DNA of 64,000 nt, from positions 246,001 through 310,000 of the forward strand of contig CAUJNA010002813.1 in the NCBI GenBank assembly GCA_963377175.1, given 5' to 3'. Source of the stretch: Effrenium voratum. Lineage: Eukaryota > Sar > Dinophyceae > Suessiales > Symbiodiniaceae. Positions 48,463 through 60,174 of this stretch are shown here, piece by piece. The translations under genes were made by a program, and so were the position numbers. The notes under the pieces are model-generated. The model ran no database searches and had not been told where the DNA came from. It worked only from the letters and a program-made list of their open reading frames with translations. Every line of letters begins with the position of its first letter. Position 1 is the stretch's first letter.

Positions 48463-48597
48463 GCGCGCTGCGAGTACCACGCCCAGGAGGCGGCAGACCT
48501 CTTCCGGCGCAGCACCGACGGGGTGCAGAGCCGGCTGCTGCCGGCCTGCCGTGCCCAGATCGGGGACGACACCTTCGCATCCAGCCGGGAGAACGAG
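48463..48597 (+). CDS. FGE-type domain exon 1
   Basis: The acceptor is GGCTGAG|G and the donor is GC (AACGAG|GCGGGC), 45 codons in phase 0-0. The first part (ARCEYHAQEAADLFRRSTDG) is helical. The end, IGDDTFASSRENE, is the usual entry of the fold (F.MGS..ENEGP) and continues into the next exon. Confidence 0.8.
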
Positions 48598-51500
48598 GCG
48601 GGCTGCATCCAATTTGTTTAACAGGATGGCAAAGGAAACGACCCATGTTGGGTCCAACGTTTTAGCACAAACCCGTGCTTGAGATCGGAGGTTCGGCGCG
48701 GTTGCTTTAGGTTGCCTTCACTTCTGAAGAGGTTGCGAACTCCCTGGAATACGCACTATCAACAGTGAGGCTGTCTGAAAAAAACAGCGACCCGCAAAAT
48801 GTGTGGCATGCCGCATGCCCGCGTCTTTTGGTTTCCCTTCAAAGCAACCTCAAAAGGATGCCGACCCGGAACACAGAGCATTCCCAGACGAGCGTCAGAT
48901 GGTCAGACGTGGCAGGGCCCTTCTCACTACGTGGAGCTGAGCAGCTTCCTCATGGACGTTGAGCCGGTGAGCATTGCTGCCTGGGACCCGGGCGAGTGGC
49001 GACATTGCCGTCGATGAACCCCAAAGTTTAAAGTGAGTGTTCTGTTCTTTCCAGGCCTGGAGGATGCAAACTTGGAGATGCGTGATTTTGTTCTATTTTC
49101 GGGCCTGGATGACAACAAGGCACATGTGTAGCCCCCCAGTCGCCCAGTGAGGCTTTGCATCCGCCATCAATCTGCGAATGCAGATGATTCAAACCGCTTT
49201 CCTCGAGGTAGAATGCCAAACAGCAACCAAAAAAGGTCTGAGCTTTCCGGACATCCTTTCTCTGCTGCCGGATGGTTGGACAAGCAATGCATGTATATTT
49301 ACACATTTCCTTATGCCATCCATGTTCGACATGACTGACGCTTCATCAATGTTTTGCATGGCCCGGAACACAGGCCACTTTTACAGCTGTGGATTTGTCC
49401 ACTTGAAACCTACTCTCTTCAGTAGCCTGAGGGCATCCCTTCAACATCGCCTTTAGATACCGATTTGTATTAAAGTGAGTTTCCAAGCGGCATGCGCTAG
49501 ATGGCTGGAATGTATTATTTATTGAGTTATGGCTCGAAATCCCACTTTTGGTCCACTGGTTTAGGCGTGATGAAAACACACCCTGGACATGGATTTGCCA
49601 GTATTTCTTGTTCGCCTCTCATTGGCGCAACAGCCGAAAGGAGCTTCATGTTCAATTTGTTAGACACCCGGCAACCTTCGCCCAAAGCCCGGCAACCCAG
49701 GCGTACGCCCGATTCCTGAACCTGACCACGCCAACGCAGGAGGAGCTTTTTTCGGATGCGTCCAACGCGGGACTGCAAGATAGGAGGCGGAGGCGTCCAA
49801 GCGAGGAACGGCACATACTAGCTTACATAGATGTCCTTTTTTGTTTAGTTTGATTAAGAATAGATGGCACTGTTTTAGATGGGGTTTCTTCCATTTTCCA
49901 GCGCCATTATTTTTCCGGCCACCTATGTTAGCTTACATTTCAGATGTTGTATCTTCCCGCTGTCCGAATTCAGATTCAGGTTGGGGTACTGTCATTGGTG
50001 AGTTGATGCAGCTTGCGTATCCGAGCCCGGCTTGTTTAGCGAAACAAGATTATGGCATTGGCTATCCCTAGTGACACTGAAGGAAGGTGCTGGCATTTCC
50101 TGCGTGATGGGTTCCCTGTTAGTTGACAACATATTGGTCTAGGAGCTGTTGGGCTGAGGGTGAAAGGAGTATAAGTCTTCATGACCCGCGTGCAACCAAC
50201 TATGACCTCCAGTGGCCTTGGTTCTTTGGCGGGCAGAGGCTAAAGCCCGTTCATATCAACTACCAAGAAGGCTGCCCGGTTTTCCCCATGGCCATTGGAG
50301 TCCGGATCCCGCGCATGGATGGCATGTTTTTGAGGCGTGATGCCTTGAGTGAGCCAGCAAAAGCGCCCAGGCGGAGGTTCGAAACGTGTGGTGTTGGCAG
50401 CGGCTCCGGATCCGATCGGGTCGGGTCAGGAGCTCTTCGACTGGTGCCTGCTGCCTGTCGACGACCCCCGGTGCTGCCACGTGCCTCTCATCGAGGGACC
50501 GGAGGGCTGGCAGGCACGCGGCCCTTTTCGGCCTCGGTTTTCTGGACATCCACATAAAGCCTTGAATCCTGGAAGGCCAATGTCCACTTTTCGGGGCCAT
50601 GGCTGCAGCGTTCCATGCTGGGCGCCTGGGTCTCGTTTTGTTTTTTGGTTCCACCCCTCTCTAACTTCCCTCATGCCACCGGTGCTGGCGCTCCCACAGC
50701 AACAGGTGAAGCCTGGGGTGCCGCCGAATTGGCCAATGATCTTGGTGTCCTGGTGGGGTGCCAACGCCTACAGCCTCTGGGTGCCTCGAAAGAGATGGGA
50801 AGATCTGGATCCATTCTCAGATGCTGTTTCGGAAGCCTAAAGGAAGCCGCTCAGTATAGGGGTTTCCCACATTCGTTTAGAGGTGCCGTCTTCAAGTCTG
50901 GTGGAAAAGGGTGTGGTTAAGAGGACAATGGAGGACTCGTGAGGCACATGAGTCCAGTCAGTCAGCGTGAGAACTGCCGCGTCTGGTCTTCCAGAACGAA
51001 GTCCTCTCTTCAGCCTCACTGATAGTTGGAGGGGGTGGCATTTGGTGTTTATGAAGCCGAGCCGCGCGGGAGCCATATCAATGTGAGGATTTCTTCCAGT
51101 CTGATCCCTTTCTGACCTTAGGCCCACGGGGAGGACTGCCACAGCTACAAGAGTACGGCAAAGAGCTTTCTGCCAACGGAAGCCCAGTGGGAGTATGCAG
51201 CCAGGCAGGCCTCAGTTTGTTTTCACTGCTGGGGGGTGAAACCTGGCCCGCCCGCGATGGGCCAAGGGCCTTGTCATCGGGGACGTCAGCCAGCTTGAGC
51301 CCTACTTAGACCTCTACACAGGGAGGGGAACGCATCCCAGCATCACCCAGCTGTTCGACAGATTGTTGTGCCCTTTGCCTCGCTAACAACAATTGAAAGC
51401 AAGGGCGAGACGGTCCCATGCAAAAACTCAGCTTGGAAGCGGGAGGAGGGAGTCCCGAACCCCGTGCCAGGGGCCCGGAGACCAAGCAGTTCCCTTGGGG

Positions 51501-53741
51501 AGATGAGGAGGCAGGGCCAGGGAGCGCAGGCTCGAAAGCTGCCTGGGCACGACAGTAACGTGTTTGTTGGCGGCTCATGTTTTCTTGACACTTCTGACGT
51601 GAACGGGGTCGCCAGGCACAGTATGTGCATGATGTACGCGTATCTTTCCAATACTCGTACAGGCGCTTGACGCTAGGGCCAATCAAACGCAAGGCGCAGA
51701 GACTATTTGTTTGAAGCCGGTGTGTAGGAAAACGTTTCTTCGGGAGGATTGGCAAAAGGGGGCCCCAACACCCCAGGTTTTGACCACTCCCCCTCCCCCT
51801 GCTTGTGCCTAGGCCACCCCGGAGCTGCTGAACGTGAACTGGGACGCCACAGCCTACGACTCTAAGGTGAGGCTTCCAACCTGAACACTTGTGTCCTCCA
51901 AATTTCTTTGTTTCCTCTGTCTGGTATGTTTTTTCAAATTTGTTTGTTTCCTCCAAATTTGTCTGTTTCTTTTTGGTCGCTGGTGTGTTGTTCAATGCCC
52001 CCCCAAACGGATCCCCGTCTCCCGCCTCCCCCACATTTTGGGTCCAGATGTTTGTTGGACAATCTCGAGGGCAACGTGGCGGCCCACGTGGCGGCCCCTT
52101 TGGAGGAGCTGCCGCTCTGCGGGGTCAACACGCTGCTGGGGATGTCCCCTTTCGGCTTGCGAGGCAGTCCTTGTCCGGGGGTGGGGGGGGAAGGTGGGGC
52201 TGGGTTGGCAGAAAAACCTGCGAGTTTTTTTTTTTTTGCAGAAGGTGGTTTAGTGCCTATAGTTTGCAGCCACTTGCGACCAGATGGTGTTTTGGGATCT
52301 AGCTTGTTCTGAAGCGGTTGCTGCCGCAAAATGGGATGCTCACCGCGATCAAGGCGGCAGGTGCTTTCAATCACCTTGAATTTGCAACGGGGAGCCCTGA
52401 ACTTTCACTCGCTTACAGCTTACGCTAAGCCATGGCCCCCCAATGCCCACTCATGAAGTCTGGTGCTTTGGGGAGATCAGTAGCTTTCCCTCTGACTATG
52501 TAATATTAACCCCGGATTAATAAACCCCTGGTTGATTAATAGGGGGTGTCCCCTTTTAGTGGGGATTCATCACTTTTGGAGGGAACACCCCGCTAATAGT
52601 GGGACGGGTTTATTAATCCTGGGTCAACATGATGCAAGTCCTTTTGTTGCGCCAGGTATGGCGGGCAATGTGTGGCAGTGGTGCCGCGACACCTACCACA
52701 CCAACTTCTACATGTCCTCGGAGGCACTCCGTGCGGGATGTTGGAAACTTGTCCGAGGGTGGGGAAAACTTGGCCGACCCCAACTCAGGGAGCAAACAGC
52801 TCTGGGCGCCAAAGGAACCTACAGGGACGGAGAATTCCTGTCTTTGTCAGACCTCCTTTATTCATCCAGAACCTGGCCATAGACGACGCTCCTTTTCGCC
52901 CCACCGCCCCCCCCCCCCCACCAGAAGCATGCTCCACCCCCCCCCCCACCAACCCCACCCCCAGCCGCGCCCGTCGCTTCGAAGGCAACCCAGCCGGACG
53001 CCTGGAACTGCGAAGAGGAGGAGGGCACGCTGAAGAGCGAGCGCGGCGGCAGCTGGGTGGGTCCTGCCTCGCCCCTCCGATCGCATGGGTTGATGGCCAA
53101 ATGGCCTGCCTGTGAGCCGCAAGATGTCCCAAGTGGGTGGAGCCAGCTGAAACCTGGCAAAATCATGAGGGGCATGAGGATGTGACTTCAAGGGACCCAG
53201 TAATGTCGAATTCAGATTCATCAACCTGGTGGAAGAACAAAAGGAAAGTGTTTTCGCAATTTCATGGGACAACCCTCTGAATCAACCAGGGTTTGGCAAT
53301 CCGGGGATCGCATTGCGGCGGCCTGAGAGCTTTCTACAATGGCTTAGATCCTGTTCCAAAAGGCTGTCGCCGTTGAGGTTCCCAGATGCAAGCAACCCAT
53401 TCGAGTGCCCAACAAGTTTGTTTCCGCAAACAAGGGCACCGTTTTGTTTTTTCTCAAGGATGAAAGGAGTAGTTTCTGCTGCCGCCTTGTGATTTTTGCC
53501 ATGGGGGCTTGGGGGGGAGGCAGCCCAAAGAAGCCCTCAGTAAGCCTTGTTGAGGGCGTATTTGGGCTCCCTCCCTCAGCCCGCATGGTAAAACCCACAA
53601 GCCTTCGGATTTCTCGGAAGGTTTTGAGGGGTGAGACGCGCCTCAGTGCCTCTCGAGGTTAGCGCGGAGCAGCTACCGCCGGGGCCGGCACCCGGGCGCC
53701 AAGGGCCGGTGCCTGGGCTTCCGCTGCTGCGGGCCGGGCAG
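48463..53741 (+). CDS. FGE-sulfatase/EgtB-type (SUMF1-like) domain, 12 exons
   Basis: This is the span of a spliced domain of about 260 residues. Family motifs appear in order: FASSRENE|GP.H.VELSSFLMD (first strands), YARFL, ELFDWCLL, VSWWGANAYSLW, LPTEAQWEYAAR, FPWGDEE, NVNWDATAYD, PFGLRGMAGNVWQWCRD, ERGGSWVG, RSSYRR..HPG and LGFRCC. All 12 acceptors are AG|G, and every junction is in phase. The fold is known from formylglycine-generating enzyme (sulfatase activation), EgtB/OvoA (C-S bond formation in thiohistidine synthesis) and related modification proteins. The two active-site cysteines of true FGE (SYCxRYRC) are replaced by SSYRRGRHPG, so formylglycine formation is unlikely. An iron-dependent EgtB/OvoA-like or a non-catalytic role are both possible. 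No DinB-type partner domain is clear upstream. Subcellular location and substrate are unknown. Confidence 0.88.
48916..48966 (+). CDS. FGE-type domain exon 2
   Basis: The acceptor is GTGGCAG|G and the donor is GT (GAGCCG|GTGAGC), 17 codons: GPSHYVELSSFLMDVEP. It matches the HxVxLxxFxIDxxEVT strand of the family. Confidence 0.85.
49701..49757 (+). CDS. FGE-type domain exon 3
   Basis: The acceptor is ACCCAG|G. It reads AYARFLNLTTPTQEELFSD, the YARFL helix after EVT. I chose the GC donor at 49758. A GA site after PTQ (49740) is the alternative, and both are in phase. Confidence 0.7.
50430..50513 (+). CDS. FGE-type domain exon 4
   Basis: The acceptor is GGTCAG|G and the donor is GC (GGCAG|GCACGC), 28 codons in phase 0-0: ELFDWCLLPVDDPRCCHVPL then IEGPEGWQ. 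It corresponds to the variable loop before the VSW strand. It has three Cys, one of them in a CC pair. Confidence 0.85.
50706..50780 (+). CDS. FGE-type domain exon 5
   Basis: The acceptor is CAACAG|G and the donor is GT (CTCTGG|GTGCCT), 25 codons: VKPGVPPNWPMILVSWWGAN then AYSLW. It is the family motif P(V/M).VSW.dA.AYC.W, with Ser in place of the usual Cys. Confidence 0.9.
51122..51204 (+). CDS. FGE-type domain exon 6
   Basis: The acceptor is CCTTAG|G and the donor is GC (GCCAG|GCAGGC). It begins AHGEDCHSYKSTAKSF and ends LPTEAQWEYAAR, the diagnostic RLPTEAEWEYAARG block. The last Arg codon is split with the next exon. Confidence 0.93.
51471..51510 (+). CDS. FGE-type domain exon 7 (micro-exon)
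   Basis: The exon is only 40 nt. The acceptor is TGCCAG|G and the donor is GC (GAGGAG|GCAGGG). It reads GPETKQFPWGDEE, the YPWGDE motif of the family. It was found by motif and phase, since no long frame marks it. Confidence 0.88.
51813..51866 (+). CDS. FGE-type domain exon 8
   Basis: The acceptor is GCCTAG|G and the donor is GT (TCTAAG|GTGAGG), 18 codons: ATPELLNVNWDATAYDSK. It follows PWGDE as in the family, where an Asn-rich strand (ANxN) occurs. Confidence 0.88.
52070..52163 (+). CDS. FGE-type domain exon 9
   Basis: The acceptor is CTCGAG|G and the donor is GC (TGCGAG|GCAGTC), ending in phase 1. It reads GNVAAHVAAPLEELPLCGVN then TLLGMSPFGLR, the (P)N.FGL.DM approach to the GNVWEW motif. 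Confidence 0.88.
52511..52623. mobile_element. 113-bp element with 17-bp terminal inverted repeats
   Basis: The left end CCCGGATTAATAAACCC is mirrored by GGGTTTATTAATCCTGGG at the right end with one indel. An inner pair, GGGGGTGTCCCC and GGGAACACCCC, also folds back. It lies in the intron between FGE-type exons 9 and 10. It has MITE or introner-like size and structure and no coding content. Confidence 0.7.
52656..52723 (+). CDS. FGE-type domain exon 10
   Basis: The acceptor is CGCCAG|G and the donor is GC (TCGGAG|GCACTC). Two leftover bases complete Gly, then MAGNVWQWCRDTYHTNFY and MSSE. GNVWQWCRD is the most diagnostic motif of the family. Confidence 0.95.
52985..53070 (+). CDS. FGE-type domain exon 11
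   Basis: The acceptor is TCGAAG|G and the donor is GC (GCCTC|GCCCCT), ending in phase 2. It reads ATQPDAWNCEEEEGTLKSER then GGSWVGPA. RGGSW is the family signature. The acceptor could lie at 52964 with about seven extra residues. Confidence 0.92.
53658..53741 (+). CDS. FGE-type domain exon 12 (C-terminal)
   Basis: The acceptor is CTCGAG|G. One leftover base precedes LARSSYRRGRHPGAKGRCLG then FRCCGPG. It matches the final (C)RSAYR....P.....LGFR block. The catalytic Cys pair of true FGE is absent, but CC follows GFR. The GC donor is at 53742, or at 53738 if phase with the 54198 exon is required. Confidence 0.92.
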
Positions 53742-53764
53742 GCGCCGATGTTCGGCCCTGCGGT

Positions 53765-53935
53765 AGGGTCGGATGGGGTTGGGGGGGTTGGGGTCGGGGT
53801 TGGGGTGGGGGTTGGGGTGGGGGTTGGGGTTGGGGTTGGGTTGGGGTTGGGGTGGGGGTTGGGGTTGGGGGTTGGGGTTGGGGTGGGGGTTGCGGTTGGG
53901 GTTGGGGTTGGGGTTGGGGTGGAGTTGGGGGGTTT
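53765..53935 (+). repeat. GGGGTT-type G-rich tract
   Basis: More than twenty runs of 3-5 G are separated by TT, T or GT on the coding strand, starting about 25 bp after the last FGE-type exon. This is a likely G-quadruplex-forming tract in DNA and in the pre-mRNA. The period is irregular (TTGGGG/TGGGGG), so it is not a telomere array. Confidence 0.85.
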
Positions 53936-54197
53936 GGGATCGGCGGTGGTTGTTGGCGGGTGGGGTTTTGGGGGCTGGTGTTGGGAGTAAAGCCTGGGGA
54001 GGGGTTGGAGGGGAGTGCAACTGAGGATTGGTGGGGACTTGGGGCTTTCGATGTTGACACGCCTTTACTTGAGCCTTTTGGCTTCTGAGCTTTGATTCTT
54101 GACACGGTGATTGGGGTAATTAAACTCTTGTAATCCTGCGCTTTGCTTGTGACTATCTGCAACATCAATCCACATATTTACCATGATCTACTGTAAG

Positions 54198-54243
54198 GGG
54201 GTGACACGGAGTACAAGGATACGCTCGCCCATTTGGTGCACAG
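54198..54243 (+). CDS. candidate exon after FGE-type domain
   Basis: The acceptor is CTGTAAG|G with two leftover bases. It reads GDTEYKDTLAHLVH up to a GT donor at 54244. A GC donor after DTL (54226) would instead end in phase 0 and fit the 55977 exon. Coding-like, unknown family. Confidence 0.45.
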
Positions 54244-55976
54244 GTCACGTTCTGAGATGCCAGTGTCCATGGGGTTTCCTTTCTGCGGGTTGAGTCTTAG
54301 TGGGACGTTGAGGAACCCCGGGGTGCATCTGATTTTGTTTCTTGTCAGAATTCATCGATCACTAGCTGCCGGATTTTGGCATGGACAGGTGTAAGGTGGT
54401 TGATCCCAAGCCATTTGTGGGTGGAGACAGGGACCAAGCTTCGCCGTTTTCCGCTTTCGAGGAGGTGACCACTTTTGTTGACCAGGGTAGGCAACACGGC
54501 TTTGTGTTCCCGCGTCCCCTGGGAAGGTGATTGGAAGGGGTGGGTGCAACTCCGCTCCACCCTCTCACGCGCAAAAACACAGAGCTTTAACATCAAGGTC
54601 TGTTGGTCCGGTTGTGCGTTGGGTTCTTTGTGGCTCAGTGGAAAGGCCGACCTATGTGTCCAGCAGATTTGTTGAGAGCAATCAGGCAGGTCATGCACAC
54701 ACATCGCACTCCTTGTTCAGGGTGGGCTCAGCTTTCAGATACGTGCAGCATGCATGCTGAAAGATGGGCTGCAGGACCAGTAGTTGACAAGGCTGACAAG
54801 GGTCCATGAACACAGCGATGCTCTACATAAGTTCGTTGCCATGTTAGCCATGCCTTTTGCTTGGTTTTTAAGGGCTGCCGCTTCTCATACTCATTGCTCA
54901 CTAGCGCAGCTTCACTCACGCGTCAAACCCCTCTTGGGCTTGGACAACATGTTTAGTAGACTTTTGCGTTTCAATGTCTGGACTATGTGCCAGCCCCTGG
55001 AGCGTTCAAAGCCATTTCTTTAGAAGCGAAGCCAACTTTTCGGCCTCCGCCCGCGGTGAGGCTGGTCGAGAGCCGCGTGGCGCTGTGAGAGCGGCTTAGC
55101 TCCTTTGCGACCAGCAGCGAAACGACAGTTCAAGAGTGCCTTGCCTGCTTTGCAGCCGGGACTCCCATCACGGCATGGTTTTTGTGATAGTTTAAACGCT
55201 TGACTCATGCTTTCCGCCCGAGTCAGGGTAGCAGATGGCAAGGGGGTCAACTGCAAAGCGAGAGACGTGAGCTCCCGATGCGTTGTGACCTTTGTTTTAC
55301 CATGGTGATCACCATGCCACTGGGTGCCTGGGCCAATGTGTCCAGAAATCCAGAATGAATTGTACGAGTGGTTTGGCACCTCCAGGCTTCCAGGGATTGT
55401 GGCACTGGGTGGATGACTTGCAGGTCCTCTGCCTTGTCCTTTGCCACCGTCCCCACGCTCAAAGCAAGCGCTGGCAGTCCAACGTGTCTGGTCAGGTGGC
55501 TGTAATTGCACCAAATATCCATGACACCGGTGAGCGCGAGGGGGCCAGAAACTGGGAAATCGATGGATTGCGGCTTTGGGTGGATTTTCATTCTAGCTTG
55601 TCAGATTTGTTTGACGCCTCCCCTGCATGGAGGAGGAGATCAGTTTGCTGTTCCAACGAATCGGGCCCTCCGCAACCAGCAAGGTCAAGGGATTTGCGCC
55701 GCCTGAAGTTTGAAGCAAATTCCTGCTTGCGCCGAAGGACAATCATGTGCATAGCATCCCAGGTTGTCTACTAGATTTGCAACTGGAAGCACCCGGCAGC
55801 ACACACTGGGTGCTCAATTGCCCAAATTTGCCTTAGCTTTCCCCGCAAAAAAAGACCGACAGGTCAGATCGCTTTTCTTTGTTTCCTTTTCAGGGGGCCT
55901 ATTTTTGTCCAGCCCCCCCGCTTACCCAAAGCACCAACTCCAAGTTCCAGCACTTTTCGTTCGCTGCGTTCTCGAG
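54244..55976. other. presumed intron
   Basis: I see no exon or distinctive repeat. Confidence 0.5.
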
Positions 55977-56051
55977 GCTGAAGCGGTGCAGCAGCGCGGC
56001 CAGAAGGAGGCCTTTCAGAAGGAGCGGGCCCGGAAGCCAGAAGCCGGGCCG
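55977..56051 (+). CDS. internal exon, charged helix
   Basis: The acceptor is CTCGAG|G and the donor is GT (GGGCCG|GTTTGG), 25 codons in phase 0-0: AEAVQQRGQKEAFQKERARK then PEAGP. An Arg/Ser-rich alternative frame is open, but the Glu/Lys/Gln helix is the more typical reading. Confidence 0.55.
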
Positions 56052-58292
<2,241 letters not shown>

Positions 58293-58360
58293 ATCCGGGA
58301 TGCCTACGAGTGCCTGCCCTTGGTCACTGAGCCCGTGGTGGACGCAGAGCCCCCGTGCCG
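58293..58360 (+). CDS. internal exon, unknown protein
   Basis: It follows ATCCGAG|A and ends at a GT donor (GTGCCG|GTCCCA) in phase 2. It reads IRDAYECLPLVTEPVVDAEP then PC. Codon bias is strong. The missing G after the acceptor makes the start less certain. The phase fits the 59509 candidate. Confidence 0.6.
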
Positions 58361-58406
58361 GTCCCAGCCGTCGTTTTCAGCTTTTGTTGCGGTTTCAACG
58401 GAAGAC

Positions 58407-58518
58407 CATAGGTGTCCTTTTTGGTTGTTTTGGTAGAACAATAGATGGGTTTCCCTGGTGTACCTGGTGGTTAAATCATCTAGCAGGGCCATCTATTTCC
58501 CCTAAAAGGACACCTATG
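58407..58518. mobile_element. 112-bp element with 18-bp terminal inverted repeats
   Basis: CATAGGTGTCCTTTTTGG at the left is mirrored by CCTAAAAGGACACCTATG at the right (17 of 18 paired). Between them is a short non-coding core. It starts 46 bp after the 58293 exon donor. Its size matches the element at 52511, but the ends differ in sequence. Confidence 0.75.
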
Positions 58519-59508
58519 CGAAAGACTCTTGCCCAAAAAGAGGTGGCCTCAAAGCGGGTCCTTCGGATTGCCGCCAACCGCGACCAAGTAAGCACTTGAA
58601 GCCGAGGGTTGTGCAGGTAGTCGTTGGTTCCATTTGCCGAGGTGCCGTTTTGGTACATGTTTTTGAGCCACAGCGTTATGGTGAAATTATGTTTGGGAAT
58701 GCTTGGGGTGGGAGTTCAGGGAGGCCGCGGGTTGCTATGGAGGGGCAGTATTGACATACTAGACATACTACTGACATACTCATACTCATCAGGTCGATAT
58801 GTATCCCCAACAACCATTATGTTAGAGGAGGCTCCTTTGGAGTGACCTCTTTTTTGGGGTTCCGCACTTTGCAAGGCCCTCTTTTGTGGATCCCCGCATT
58901 TTTCCAATGCCCACGCCAGTGGCAGGAGTTGCACCTCGGCAATGTTCGAAAGATTCCAGCCGAACAAGCACTTCGACAATTGCTTTGCGTACTTGATTGC
59001 TTGTTTTTGTGGTAAATGGATTGAAGGGCATGCGGATAAAGAATTTGAGCCGAACAAAGCACGTTTGCTTGCTTTGTGCCTCATATATGTATGGGGTAAA
59101 TCCATCAAGAGCAAGGGTTTTGTGGAACGACACCCGTAGTGCCATGTCCAATAGACCAAGAATCCAAAAGGTCAAAGGCTTCAATCAAAACCTGGCTTTG
59201 ACCGGGGGCTCCCAAAAGGAAAGTAGTTTTCAAAAACCCTCCTGCCAGCTTCCATCACTATTGGAGGAAGGGCAATAAGTGTTAATTTGTCAGCCCTTTT
59301 CCCAGGCAAGCTTTGGGGTCGATAGGCTCAACGCGCTCCTTCGGAGCAGCTTTCAGGGAGGGTTGCGGAGGGAATCCAGGGGCCTCAGGGGGAAATCTGG
59401 AATCTGCGGTTCCCGGGCCGATGTGCCGTCGTGCATGATATCGCCATCCCATGTTGGTTCATCCGATTTCCGATCTGGACAGATCGGAATTTGAGAAATA
59501 TGTCAGAG
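58519..59508. other. presumed intron or intergenic
   Basis: A short CATACT repeat cluster occurs at 58755-58790. No exon is supported. Confidence 0.5.
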
Positions 59509-59554
59509 GATTGCGGCAAAGGGGCCATGGCAGCTACTGCGCTTGGCCGTGGAG
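59509..59554 (+). CDS. candidate exon, frame unresolved
   Basis: A GTCAGAG|G acceptor and GC donor (GTGGAG|GCACGC) bracket this exon. With one leftover base, as required by 58293, it reads IAAKGPWQLLRLAVE. Two other frames are open (LRQRGHGSYCAWPWRHAA, DCGKGAMAATALGRGG), and the second may continue to about 59640. Confidence 0.4.
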
Positions 59555-59895
59555 GCACGCCGCGGGTCCCAACATCAAGCACAAAGCCTTGTTTCAGAAC
59601 CGCCACGTCCACCGCTCCGAAGAAGCGACAAAACACTTGACAGCCTTTTGGGGCCGCGGCACTTGTGGCTTCCGCAAGGGGCAAGCCAAGCATCAAGTGG
59701 CTTATGTGTGGCAATTAGAGCATTTAGAGCTTTTGAGAAGCGTGGCTGTTGCGTTTCTTCGCCGGCTGCTTGTCAACAGGGTCCTGCTCAGTGCTGGCGT
59801 TCTGTTGGTTCACCGGCTGGGTGCTGGGAGAGAGACAGAATCATTATTGTAGAGACAATGCAGGTTTCCTTGTTTCTTGGCTTGTGTTCCCCATC

Positions 59896-59961
59896 ATGAT
59901 TTCGCCGGATGACGATTTCCGAAAGCTGGCCTTGAAGAATCTGGAAGAGCCTCTGCCCGAG
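59896..59961 (+). CDS. candidate 5' exon
   Basis: An ATG opens MISPDDDFRKLALKNLEEPL then PE, ending at a GC donor (CCCGAG|GCGAGA). Without a recognisable acceptor it could be a first exon of a downstream gene, but its phase does not join 60175 directly. Confidence 0.25.
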
Positions 59962-60174
59962 GCGAGAATTGGGCTTTTTGCCACAATAGAATCTGGCGCT
60001 TGTTTATATAAACTGTTTAGTTTGACATCCTCCGCGCTCGGGTCTAGTTATTTGCAATCGTTTTCCAAAACGACCCAGCAAGAGAGTTCCCAAACGAACT
60101 ACGACAAATTGTGTCTCACATCAGTCTGGGAATAGACTTGAAGAGATCATCGGATCTGCGGATCTGCCATGCAG

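Noticed and set aside
53765..53935. Telomeric repeat array
   Set aside because: The G runs and spacers vary irregularly and unique coding sequence lies on both sides, so it is a G-rich simple repeat.
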